Of a DNA stretch of 64,000 bases, positions 42,534 through 55,334 are shown piece after piece. A model generated the notes under the pieces. It made no database searches. It saw only the letters and a list, made by a program, of their open reading frames with translations, and was not told where the DNA came from. This DNA comes from Acheta domesticus (Eukaryota; Arthropoda; Insecta; Orthoptera; Gryllidae), in NCBI GenBank assembly GCA_031308135.1, contig JAHLJT010009419.1, positions 37,255,221 to 37,319,220 on the forward strand, read 5' to 3'. The stretch's first letter is position 1. Each line of letters opens with the position of its first letter. Position numbers and translations under genes: made by a program.

Positions 42534-45500
42534 GTATGTGCGGGTCACACAATTTTCCAAGCTTAAATTATCGGAGCAAAAGAAAAGGGACACATTCCAA
42601 GAATCATTTTTCGGTCGTTTCGACGTAAAAATAATTGATAAAAATAGTGGATGACGCAACCGGAATAGAGTGTAATGCACTTAATTCCTGGTCACAAAAT
42701 AAACAGTTTCGTCCAGATTAACACAGTTTTTTTGCAAAATTATTATTTGACCAACTCTAGCGAGCTTCAAAAGATTCCGTGTGAAAACTAGATAAATAGG
42801 AAGAAAAGAAATATGATGAGAGAAATTGAATTATAAAAGGAATGAATGTTATGAAATAGAAGTACATGTATATGAGCAGCAGTGAGTAAAAAATGTCTGA
42901 TGAAAAATGATAAGGAACTTATAAAATGAAAAGCCAAATTTTTCGTGAAACACGGTGGATTGGTTGATTGACTGATTATTTATTCCGGGTGCATCAACCG
43001 CTCAAATCATTAGATCCGTAAGTGTAGTGCATGCTTTATCACGGGGAGGTGGCGGTGATCTTCCTCCGCTGGCTGGCGAGATGCGGCGCCGAGCTACGTC
43101 AGTTTGGGGGGAGTTCCTCAACCAGGTATCTCCCACCAGCGTGGCACCACCCCAGCCGGGACACGCTCTGAGCTCCGAGATGTGTGGTAGTGTAGTACAT
43201 TTGTGCGAAACAAACGGGAAGCAGGTGTAATCTACTAAGAGATGAACTCATGGTTGATGTGTTGGCAGCAAAAACAACGGCTCGGATGCCCACGGCGGTG
43301 ATGATATTTTTCGCGTGCTTCGTATCGTACGCCGTGCGCCTGAGCCTCAATATTGCCATCATGGCCATGGTGGTCCCGCAGAACCTGCAAAAGGGCGGCG
43401 GGGATTGCAATCCTGATCCACCCGAGAGTTCCAACGAAACGAAAGAGCCTCCCGACGTGAGTGTTTTCCTCGATCGAAGAGTTGTTTATCACCTTCTTTG
43501 AAAAAACTTAATTTCATATTTTTAGAAGTAGAATACTTTTTAAAAACTTGCACCCTTTAGAAGCTCATAAACGTTTCGCTAAATGGATCTGTTATATTAG
43601 GAAATATTTTTTGGTAAAAATCATTTCTCGCGAAGTAAAGATACTTCACCCTTGAAAATGGTACCCCAAATTCACCCCGTTTTACATTGTCTTTTTTTTC
43701 TATTTTTCATCGGTACAGAAAAATTACGCACCAGACGAGATGCAATTTGTACAGAAAAATGAGACATGCTTCATTTTTCAATAAGGATTCCCTAGTTTGA
43801 CTACCGCGCTCCAGTGTCACTTTCCGGAATGATTCTTCATTTGCTGTGCATGTTGTACGATTTATTCCTTTTTCTACTCATTGTATTTGATGGCTGCATC
43901 CCGTTGTCTAATGGTACTCTACGATACAGATTTCAATATGATACATGTTCTTGACAAATTCCGAAGAAGTTTACAAACCGAATATTGACAATTAATCGTA
44001 TGGAATAGTTCGAGTAAATGTTTCGTTTGACTGAGTACGTTACAATTTAATTTAATATTATATTATGCTTGTCAGTTTTAATTTCTTTTATTAGTAGTAT
44101 TTTTATGTACAATATTATATAACATAAATTGGATCGTAATTTCACTTTCACCCGATTTGACTAGCGCGGTGGTAGTTATTGGGGGGAAGATTAGACAGAC
44201 GTTAAGATCAAGCCATTTTGTGTTATATGTTGTTGTGTTATATGTTGTCCTTAAAAAACGGCCAATTCTTTAGCTTAAAATGTCATGTGAATCATTCTTT
44301 TAGTAAGTTAAAACTTAACTTGTCTATTCCCTCGTAGACGTTCTGTTAAATCCAAGTCACCTGCGGCAGGGTACGGTAGGAAGCTGTCCGCTAGGTGGCC
44401 TTTGGTTGAATCGTGGATCTCAACAGCCACGAAATGATCCTCGCTCGTATCGCAATAGCCCAGTCAAATGGTATCTGACCGAGGAAAAAATTCCGGAAGT
44501 TTCTTTCTCAACGGTTCTATATGTTTTTGAGAGTGCTGAATTTTAATTTGATGTTTGCGGACTTAAAAAAAAGTCGGCTTCACAGAGAAAAATGCAAAAA
44601 ACCCTAAAAATTTAGCCCTCTTTTTTGTTTTTCGCTTATATCTTCAAAAATATACCTTCTATCGAATCAATTGTTAATTAAAAAATTAAAAAAGACAAAA
44701 TTTCCTACAAAATAAATATTTTAACTTTAAATTTATGATCAACAGTTTAGGCGCTGGAGCGTGCTGAAAAACGGTTACTTTTTGGGCCTCTGGCCAAAGT
44801 CAGAGAATAGCTCTTTCCAGCCAACTTACCTCGCGCCGGCGCTTTAGTTTCACTTTACCATGCTTGAAAATAACTATTATAAACAAATAATTGGCATTGT
44901 TAAATGACTAACACTCTTATATTCACGAAATCAATAGGGTCGTGTTTGCTCGCAAAGAGTATCTGTAATTCGAAGCCTTAGGAAACCTGTATAAGAGCTG
45001 CGATGTAAAGAAATCATAACGCCAATACGATCTCTACACAACAATATATTCATCAAAAAAATGCAGCAATATATTTTGTAAATATGTGCTAATTATGAGT
45101 AAAAGTAAAAATAATCCTAATGAGAAAATTTTAGATATTAAACAAAAATATTGAATCAGATAATTTTATAGATGTTTGGAAACGCAAACTTCATGTTAAA
45201 AAAGAAAAAGACTATCACTATAGAATTAAACAAAGGTAAGGAATCAGCGAACAACACCGATTATATCCGATTGCGATGTATGGTAAAAAATTTGATTTTT
45301 GTTTTCTCAATTACGAATAATACTTATCATTGCTAGACTATTACTGGTGTGGAAACCAAGTATCTATGTCAGTGATTAGCAGAAAGTTATGTAATAGTCT
45401 AAGGAGAAAACAATGATAAATCGTATTCTTTTACCGTCATACCACATCGGACCACAGAGTGTTTAGAGACGGGCTATATTGACAGGTGTGCATAAAGTCT

Positions 45501-48500
45501 GTCTCTATCTTGTCCCATATGTAATGTCGCAATGGAGAAAGACACCTGATCCGAGCGAGAATCATATTTACTGAGATGCGGTACCTTTGGTTCGTGCACA
45601 CAATATCTCCTGATCTCACTTTTCCTTCTATCTCGTCTCCTTCAGCTGTAATTCTAAAAATAGTTTCGTTACCACCACATTGTGCGGTCCACGCAAACTT
45701 AACTACTTCTGTAAATCTCCGACGCCGATGTACTGTATGATTCCCAAGAGAACGTCACCGACAGAGATAATTCAGATTCTCGCGCGACAGAGATAACGCA
45801 GATCCTCGTAGTAAAGTTTGGAAATTTATAAATTACATATTATTCCACGAAGTATTTCATGCGCTGGCTCCTGACTGCACGTGAAATATCACCCTATACC
45901 ACGCACCAGCGTGTGATAGACTCATCAGTGATAAACCAGCCTTAAGCGCTGTCGCGAGATCGGCAGTCAATTGTAAATATAATTTGCCACATCACGAACT
46001 TATTGCAAAATAATATGAACCTGTAATATTTGAAGTTTTATTACGTGTGCATAATGCTTTGTAGGGAGTGGGATATTTGTGATAAAACGTTAAAGAAGGA
46101 ACGCATAATACAACTTTTGTAAAAGTAAGGGGGTGGGAATATTTCGTTGAAGCCAGAGAGAGGCGGCAGTATGGTAAGTTTTTTACTTTCCCGTATACGT
46201 ACGTATACACGGAGTGATATATGTAGTATAGGGAAAGTTATGTAATGCTGCGCAAAAAAATGGCCAATTTTCGGCGGAAAAAAATTAATTGCCGGGCCGT
46301 GAAAACGAATAAGTGGATAAAATCAATTGCTAAATTAAGAAAAAAATCCCCTAACACGTGGTGTAGCCAGAAACCCTGTTTTCTTGGTCCTTGATTCCGA
46401 AAACCTAATTGAAAGGAAAACGTCCGTCTGTCCGTCTGTCCGTCTGTCCGTCTGTCCGTCTGTCCGTCTGTCCGTCTGTCCGTCTGTCCGTCTGTCCGTC
46501 TGTCCGTCTGTCCGTCTGTCCGTCTGTCCGTCTGTCCGTCTGTCCGTCTGTCCGTCTGTGAAAACTGCTAACGCCTAAACCATACGTACGATTTCTTCCA
46601 AAATGGATATTCCCCGGTCGATCTGATTCTAGTCGAAGCTTTGAGATTTTGAAAAAGATTCTTCAAAATTTGGGGGTACTTTATATGAAGCCCCCCCATT
46701 TTCAAAATTTTCTCAAAAACGGCTCCAATTTTTTTCTTTAAATTTCTTGTATGAATAGAGTAAAATACACTTATTAACATGGCATAGGTCCGATTTTCAC
46801 GGATAACTCTGTATTTTCGAAAAATTTGCTACAGAATGGCACAGATTTTCCCGTATTAGTTTTCTATTTCCTTGGGTCTTCGCTAGCTATTCGGAATTGC
46901 CATAAACTCATTCTTGCCACCTGTCATCTATCACCGCCAAAAGTACATTTTTGTGTCATTTTCTTAATTTTTCGGTTTCCTATTGGTAGAACGGAAATAT
47001 TTATTTTAGAATATTAAAGAACACAAAAACCTAGTCCTAAATGGCAATTTTCTTTTAAAACGTATGTGCCGTTTAAGAAAAAATGGCGTTTTAGCGCTAC
47101 TAAAAATGTAAATTTGAAGCTCATTTTCATAGAAAATGTTTGAGTTTTCAAAATACTTCATTTGAAGTTATTTGAAGCACTTACACTCACAAATATAATA
47201 ATATTTACAAATTGCTAGTAATGTGCATATTAAAGATGTGACAGCTTTCAAAAAAATTACAATCATGCAATTTATGAAAAACAAAAAAATAACTCATAAT
47301 AAACTTTACGCTATACTAAAGAGTGTAATTAGCACTATCCGTTACAAAAGTTTGAAGAAAAAAATTGCAGCCATATATGAGAAAATGGCGTCTGAGCGTT
47401 TCTGAAAATGCGAAATTTTGAGCTACTTTTCACAGAAAACGTTTGTGTTTTCGTGAAACTTTACTTGACATTATTTAAAGCACATGTACTTGTAAATATA
47501 ATAATGTGAAAATATCGCTGCTAATATAACTAATATCGACGTGAGAAACGCGAAAAAATGTACATTTTTGTAATTTTTGGAAAAACCAACCGATAGAGCA
47601 ATATAGCTTTTATGTCATCTGATAGAGTACATTTACCACTATCCCTACCCCCAAAGTTTGAAGAAACTTTTTCAAAATTTCAAAGCTTTGACTAGAATCA
47701 GATCGACTAGGGTATATCTCTTTTGGAAGAAATCGTACGTATGGTTTAGGCGCTAGCAGTGTTCACTGTTATGTGCGCCGCGACCAGGCGCGACATAACT
47801 TTGGATGTGGCGCGCTAGCGCCAAGGCAGCGCGCCCTGGCGGGAGCCGGCGGCGGCAGCAACTGGCTGCAGCCACGGTTCGGCGAACTCGAGCCGGGAAG
47901 CGAGTCTCGCCGCCCTTTATAAGGAGCCAGCCGACACCTGATCGGCAGTCTGCAGTTGGGAGCGAGCCCTGAGAGCACGAGTGAGTGGACGAGCCAGGTC
48001 CGGAGAGTCAGCCGCCATACGGAAGCCGTCGTGGGTTAACTACAAGCAGCAGCAGCGTGGAGCGTCCAAGAGGCAGACGCAGCACCCGGAGGGCATTAGG
48101 GATTTGCCCGGGGTACGAGAGACGGCATGGGTGATTGTCAGTGAGCGGCGTTAAGGCCGATTGTAATTGTACATATGTGGGAATAAATCATTGTTAATTA
48201 TGCGTGCAATGTTTAATTTATGAACATAACATTCACAAACGACAGACGGACGTTTTCCTTTCAATTGTTTTTTCGGTATCAAGGACCCACAAAAGAGGGT
48301 TTCTGGCTACAGCACGTGTTAGGGGATTTTTTTTCTTAATTTAGCAACTGGTTTTATCCACTTTTTCGTTTTCACGGTCCGGCAATTAATTTTTTTTCGC
48401 CGAAAATTGGCCATTTTTTCGCGCAGCATTACATAACCTGTACTACGTATATCACTCCGTACGTATACGGGATCACTCGTATCACGTACGGGATACGTTT

Positions 48501-51500
48501 CACTCCGTACGTATGCGGGAAAGTAAAAAGTTTCCCTCAAAACGAAATCTAGTATACACTGTGAGGAAATTAGCTGTTAGAGAAACTGTTAAATGACTCG
48601 CGAGAAATCGCAATGATGATTTTGGATGTTCTGTAGTATATTGAGTAGAAGCAGTAAATTACTTGTCAGGTGCTGATGCACATGCTATTTGATATGCATG
48701 AAAGCAGTGCATCAGCCCCCAGAGAAGACAGGAACACAAGTCATATGTAATATCAACGATGCAAACTATACATACTATATTGTTTGCTGTAACTATATAA
48801 CTATATTGTTTATAACTATATAAACTATATTGTTTGCTTGGAACCAGTGACGAGGAATACTAATATACAATTGAATAGTTACCCCGAATAGAGATCTAAC
48901 CCACAAAAGGAAAAGTTTTCAGGAAAGAGAAAAAACCTCTAATCAGTGTAAATTAATTTATTTCTTTAAAAAACTTACATCTAACAATATATTATGAATT
49001 GTGAATCACTGTGAAGTCAATTTTTTGTCAACGCATTACCACTTATAACATACTCGCATCGATCCAACATCTTGCTGCAGAGAGATCACTAATCGCCAAT
49101 AGGAAAACTTTACCTAAAGAATAATATACTTTGGAATGGCCTGTGCACCCTCAGAATCAAGGGGGCTGTGTATTACGTCCAATAGATCACTGTTCCACTG
49201 AAATCTCAATTTTTGACTTTTTGTGGGTTAGATCTCTATTCGGGGTAACTATTCAATTGAAGAACTGATAAAAGTGATTGAAGATAATTTTCTACCACAT
49301 CCAAAAATAGTTAAAGCACGTGTACTTTGTGGTGTACGTTTTAAGGAATAGATACTGCGCGCGAGCAAATAACCTACTTATTCAGTGAGTATCAGGGTAT
49401 AAATAATTTAACAATACCAATTATTTGTTTAAAATATGTGTTTTCAAGCATGGTAAAGTGAAAGTAGAGCGCCGCCGCGAGATAGGTTGGCTGGAAACAA
49501 CTATTCTCCCGCTTTGGCCAGAGGCCCAAAAAGTAACCGTTTTTCAACGCGCTCTAGTACCTAAACCGTTTATCATAAATTTAAAGTTAATATATTCATT
49601 TTATAGAAATTTAATTTGTAGGAACTTTAATTTTGAATAACAATTGTTTTGATAGAACAACTGTTTTGTTATCTTTGAAAGTATAAGCGAAAAACAAAAA
49701 AGGGAGCGAAATTTTTAGGGTTTTTTGCAATTTTCTCTGTGACGCCGACCATTCGTGAGGTGGCAAACATCAAATTCGAATTCAGCACCCTCAAAAAGTT
49801 ATAGAGCAGTTGAGAAAAAAACTTCGGGAATTTTTCCTGAATCGGGGCCCCTTTGAGCACCATCATTACATCATTGTTTCATAATGTACTATTTGTGCAC
49901 TTTCTAATGTGTTGAAATGCAACGCGGAGCGAGTAACGCAGAGAGAAATAAAACACGTACGGTGTTCGAATGTCGCCTCGTTCTGTGTTCAGTCCTAAAA
50001 TAACCTAACTTAATTTTTACCACGGATGCGATGTTCAGCTGCTTGATTTTCGCTGCTTCTTGCGGCGTCCAGAGGAAATATTCACGATTACGTTCACGAT
50101 GACGATTACGTGCAGAAAACGAAATAGCCGTGTAAAACGCTTCATTTCGTTCATTCAGTTTCGGTACCGAAAGAGTACAGCAAAGAAACGAACCATTAAC
50201 GAGCCCCTTTCCATTAATTTTCTGTACAGAAAAGTGATGAAACCTCGACTGTGTAAAACAGTGGTGTCAAGGTCTTCTACTAGTGGCAGTGGCACGCGTC
50301 GTGACACCGTAGAACGCCACAAGCTTCTCTGCGCAACTAGCGTCGGGAAAAGAGACTATTATACTTCGGTTTTTCGTTTTTGTCGCGTGGGGATGTCATC
50401 AAAATGGAATATCTCGCTATGTATTTCGCGTCGTTCTCGGTTGCGCGGCTAGGACTCGCATGATTGCCCGCACTTCTCGATATAGTCGCGATCATGCGAA
50501 TCCTAGCAGCACAACCGAGAACGACGCGAAATACCGTGAGATATTCCATTTTGATGACATTCCCCCAAGCGCCAAGAAAGAAAAACCGAAGTTTAGTAAC
50601 CCCGCCGTTTTACAATAGGGATGGCGTTGTCTCTGGCGGCGGGGTAACGAACTGCTTGGAGGGGCGATTTCGTCGTGGCCCTCGTGCCGTGGACTCCCGC
50701 TCGTGGCATCGACCTTGACAACACTGGTGTAAAAACGAGCTCTACACGAGTCTGCGTTTGTCCTTTGCGCCGGCCTCCGCGGACGCAGTACGGCCCGCGC
50801 TACGATTGGAGCGCCTCCGTGCAGGGCCACGTGAAGGCGGCCTACGGGTACGGGTACTTCGTGGCGCACTTCCCGGCGGGAGTGCTGGCCGATCTAGTGG
50901 GTCCGCGTCTGGTGATGGTGGTGGCCGCTGCGGTCATGGGATCGCTCACCGCGCTGGTGCCGCTCGCCGCCAGCCTCCACTGGGGCGCCGTCTTTGCCCT
51001 GCGCGTCATCGCCGGCCTCGCCGGGGTTAGTCCACTGCACACTCTCTTTCATTACGAGGGGGGCGTATTTTAATAACATTACGTGAAAACGCGCAATACG
51101 CGTAGTTCTTTTTTGGATTGAACATGGAGGAAGTCGAAAGGTTACATTTTCGCGGTTCAGTCATTTTCTGGCTGCTTCTTTATGGAGTTCACTACGGCAC
51201 CGCCAGTTTCACCAGTTCCGTTAGTTCTTTGTATTCCGCGCTGAGCTGGGAGATGGATGTGTTCCTTTTTTCGCATTGTAAGGTATGATACCTATCATAT
51301 AATTCCTCGCACCGTTCACACACATACGCACACGCACACACTGTTTGGTTCATGGAAACTTTTCGTTTTACATACTTTCTGGGGAAATCCATTCACCGCA
51401 AACCTTGCCACCGAATTTCTTAGGTCATATTCGCTTGCCATCCATTTTCTCGTGGTCATTGTATCCATTGTCTAAAATTCTTCTCGTATTTCTCTCTTTT

Positions 51501-54500
51501 TCACTCTTTGTTTCTTCATTGATTCTTCTAGATATGGTGTGTTTGGTAGTAACATTTGACTTCGAATTTCTTTCGTATAAAAGGGCTCCCTTATTAACTC
51601 AAATACCACTCGTGAAGGAGTAAACTTGGACACACCTGTAGCTCTCTTCAGATATATTTCACTTCCCCTATTTCCATTAAAATATTAAAATTCATGAAAT
51701 CAGCGAAAAATACTTTAAAAGTGATGGAAAGAGTTAAAAAATGACTTATTAGTCGAAATCGACGAAAAATACATAAAAATGACATAAGTAGTGGTGCTAC
51801 AGAATGACACAGACTTTCTCGTAGTAAAGTTTCCTCATTTGTTTGGTGTGGACCGGCTCTAAGTTCTTCCTCCATACTATTGCCAGCTGCCATCTATCGC
51901 CGCCCAAAATATATGTTTTTGAAATTTTTTCAATTTTTCGGTTTCCTAATAGTAGAACCGAAATATTACTTTAAGATCATTAAAAAAAAGTCCGGAAAAG
52001 AGGTTATATTATACATACGCGGTTTATTTCACACAGCGGTTGATACATACCACCTCCTAAGATACATGAATTGGAGCTTATGTCTGGCTAGTAGGTAGAA
52101 TATGTAAGAAAACTCGGCTAGAAAAAGCGATAAAGTTTTTGAGATACACAGCTTGAAGCATATTATATTTATAGTTAAACTCTATTGGTTTTAATTTCAC
52201 GAGTGGAATAGTCTTCATAATTGTAGTTGTAGGAAGATGCCAAACATTTTTTGAATTTTTTCAATTTTCGAAAAATTAGAATTTTTAATGAACATGAGAC
52301 CTACGCCATTCTCTTAAACGTCCTTCACACAATCCAATAACAAAGTTTAATAAAAAACGATGGACCCTTTTTTGAAAATTTTGAAATCGTCCCAGAGGCT
52401 TCATGTGAAATACCCCCCAAAATTAAATACTGGCTTCAAATTCAAGGGACCGCGACATCGCCAGATCGATTGAGAAATATCAATTGTGAGAAAATTGACT
52501 GAACGATTTAGCCGTTAGCGTTATTCACAGACGGACGGACAGTCAGACGTTTTGCCGTCAATCGATTTTTCAAAGGGAGGATCCACAAAACATTGTAATA
52601 TAAAATTAACGTAATAAAAGTTAGTACAAAATTATGATACTCAATTTTATTCAATTTTTCTTTCATATTACATTTAAATCGTATTTTTAAGGTAGGAAAC
52701 GTAATTGGAATAATTTCAATATTAAGGTTTGCGAATTGCTTAAAACAGATTTTGTTTAAGACAAAAATATCTTATCTTCCATTTTGTAGTTTCCAAAGGT
52801 TTTTTGCAATTTTCGAAAATACGGAGAGTTCAGTGAAGATGAGACTTGCACAATTCCTATGAGTCCCTCCTTCTTTTCGTAGAAAGAAACTTAAAGACAA
52901 ATTTGGAGCGGTTTTGGAAAAAAAAATTTTTTTAGAAATTGTGTAAATTTCAAGGGCGTATTATTAAAAAACTACTCGTATTTTCCAAAAAATTGTACCA
53001 GACTTTTTTTAAAGAGCTGATTTTTGTACAACAGACTCAACTGTTTTTTTTCAAACAGGCAAAAATCGGCATCTTCAATTTTGAATTTTTTAAATGTTAA
53101 CATTTTGCAATTTTCGAAAAAGGATCAGATAGCCGAAAATGGGACTAGCACCATATGTATTATTGTCCCTTATTACATATGTGAAGAAAATTTTAAGAAA
53201 AAATTGTAACAGTTATTGAGAATTTTTAAATCGACATTTCGCCCAAAATTACACGAAAACTACTCATAATTTCGAAAAATCGAACTTGACCTTATTTCAA
53301 GATCTGTCTTTAAGGAACAGATTTTATTAAGGATTTTTTAAAGGCTTCGCCAACCCTCTTCCCGATCTTTTGGTGAGGCTCCTACGCTCAACATGCTTTT
53401 TTCGTTCTAGGGCGTCGTCTATCCCAGCATGCACGCACTGGTTGCACAGTGGTCACCTCCGCACGAGAAGGGCAAGTTTATGTTCGCTCTCATGGGTAAG
53501 CTCTTTCATTCCTCTAAACGAAAATATACTTAAACTTCAAATTCGTTTCTCAAACTATGGTTCATTTCTTTTGGCACCTTTAGCTTGCCTTCTATTCTGA
53601 TTGAGATGGGAATGATCATAAATCATTCCTTTTCCTCGTTAGAATGCGCTCACCATTACCAATAAAGCATTACCAACTTAGGAGATTCAAGGCATCCATT
53701 GACGACACTGCTGTACCTCTGAGCGGGAGGTCCTAGGGTTCGATTCCCGACGGTGGTACGATTTTCGACATTAGCTTCATAGCTACGTAGGTCGAATTCA
53801 CACGCTGTCTGAAGGGGAATTCTAGCGGCCGGCTGCTCGATCGGTGGTATTTCCGATATAAACCAAGCAAATGCCAGAGCAGTACCCTAAAAAATTACCA
53901 CCCACGGACCGCGCGAGATCTTCCCTTCCTCTTCCTCCTCCTTTCCTTACCTCTTACATACACACACACACACACACTCACTCACTCACTCAAGTGCACT
54001 ACTCTACCACACATATCTGGAGCTTATGACGTGTCCCGGCTAGAGTGGTGCCACGCCGGTGGGAGATATGTGGAGAGGAAAACCCCGAAAGCCGATGTGT
54101 AGGTCGGCGTCGGATCTCGCCATCCAGCGGGGGAAGATCAGTGCCACCTCCCACGATAAACACATATGCACTGCACTTACGGGACTAATGACCTTAGGAG
54201 TTGATTATTAATCAATCAACTAATAAAACATTGAAAATCACCGGGCCGCTATAAAATGTGACTTTGGCACGACATTTGGCGTCCAATTCGGTATTTTACA
54301 CAGCGCACAATTCGGTTTCGCAGTTTGAGTGACGGGTTAGAAGGGGCGGCAATCGCTCCCTAGACGGTTGTGTAGGATCTTTGCGCCACACGCATGCGCG
54401 GGTAATTGCACGTTTCAGACCTCGAGATGTGGGGCGTAAGAAGGATTAAATATCCATAGCAGCGACGCGCGGTAGGGGTGAAAAACGTTGGTAAATAGGA

Positions 54501-55289
54501 ATAAGTTACAGAAGCTGAGTTGACAAGTTCAAAGTAATTCCAGCACCAATAAGTAAAATAAACACCAAAAATATATTTATTATAAAGAGCGTATGAAAGT
54601 ACAATTTTAATAATAATACAATAATAATAATAATAATAATAATTATTATTATTATTATTATTATTATTATGTCACAGTGCAAATAAATGAGGAAATGGTA
54701 TAAGAAACCGGCAGGGAAGGACATCTCTGAAGATATAAGACCGAGATTTCTGCTCCAGTGGCTAAGGAATGAAATAGTAAAACCGAGCGGGCGGCAGTAA
54801 ATCGACGGGTACCATCTAAATAAATAAATAAATAAATAAACAAATAAATAAATAAATAAATAAATAAAAGTATTTGCATTTTCTGGCATGCTCAGGAGGC
54901 ACTTTCTCGACCGTGGTGACAATGCCCTTGGCGGGCGTTCTCACCGAGATCTTCGGCTGGGCGTCAGTCTTCTACGTGACGTGCGCCGCGTGCATCGTCT
55001 TTTGCTTGGTGTGGATGCAGACCGTCTTCGACTCGCCCACCCTCCACCCGGCCATCTCGGACGAGGAGCGCGACTTCATCGTGGAGTCGCTGGGCGGCGC
55101 CGTCCAGGTGAAGAAGCCGCCCGTGCCGCTGAAGCGCGTGCTGGCGAGCGTGCCCTTCTGGGCGCTCGTCATCCTGCACTACGGGAACCTCTGGGGGCTC
55201 TTCCTGCTCACCACCGACACGCCCGTCTTTCTCCACGAGGTCCTCGGCTTCAGTATCAAGGAGGTATTCCGTCGCTTCATTACTACCAC

Positions 55290-55334
<45 letters not shown>

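Larger units (their letters stand above)
46181..48529. repeat. Palindromic repeat family P, copy 2 (both arms present)
   Basis: Left end tttactttcccgtatacg (from 46183) and right end the inverse (gcgggaaagtaaa at 48514). Left arm blocks ('cccctaacacgtggtg', GTCCGTCT array, 'catacgtacgatttcttcc') recur inverted at 47700-48450. The right arm carries a solo LTR. No transposase recognised. Confidence 0.75.

Noticed and set aside
46384..46578. ORF encoding repeated SVCPSVRL
   Set aside because: Translation of the (GTCCGTCT)n array within a repeat element; no start context or homology.
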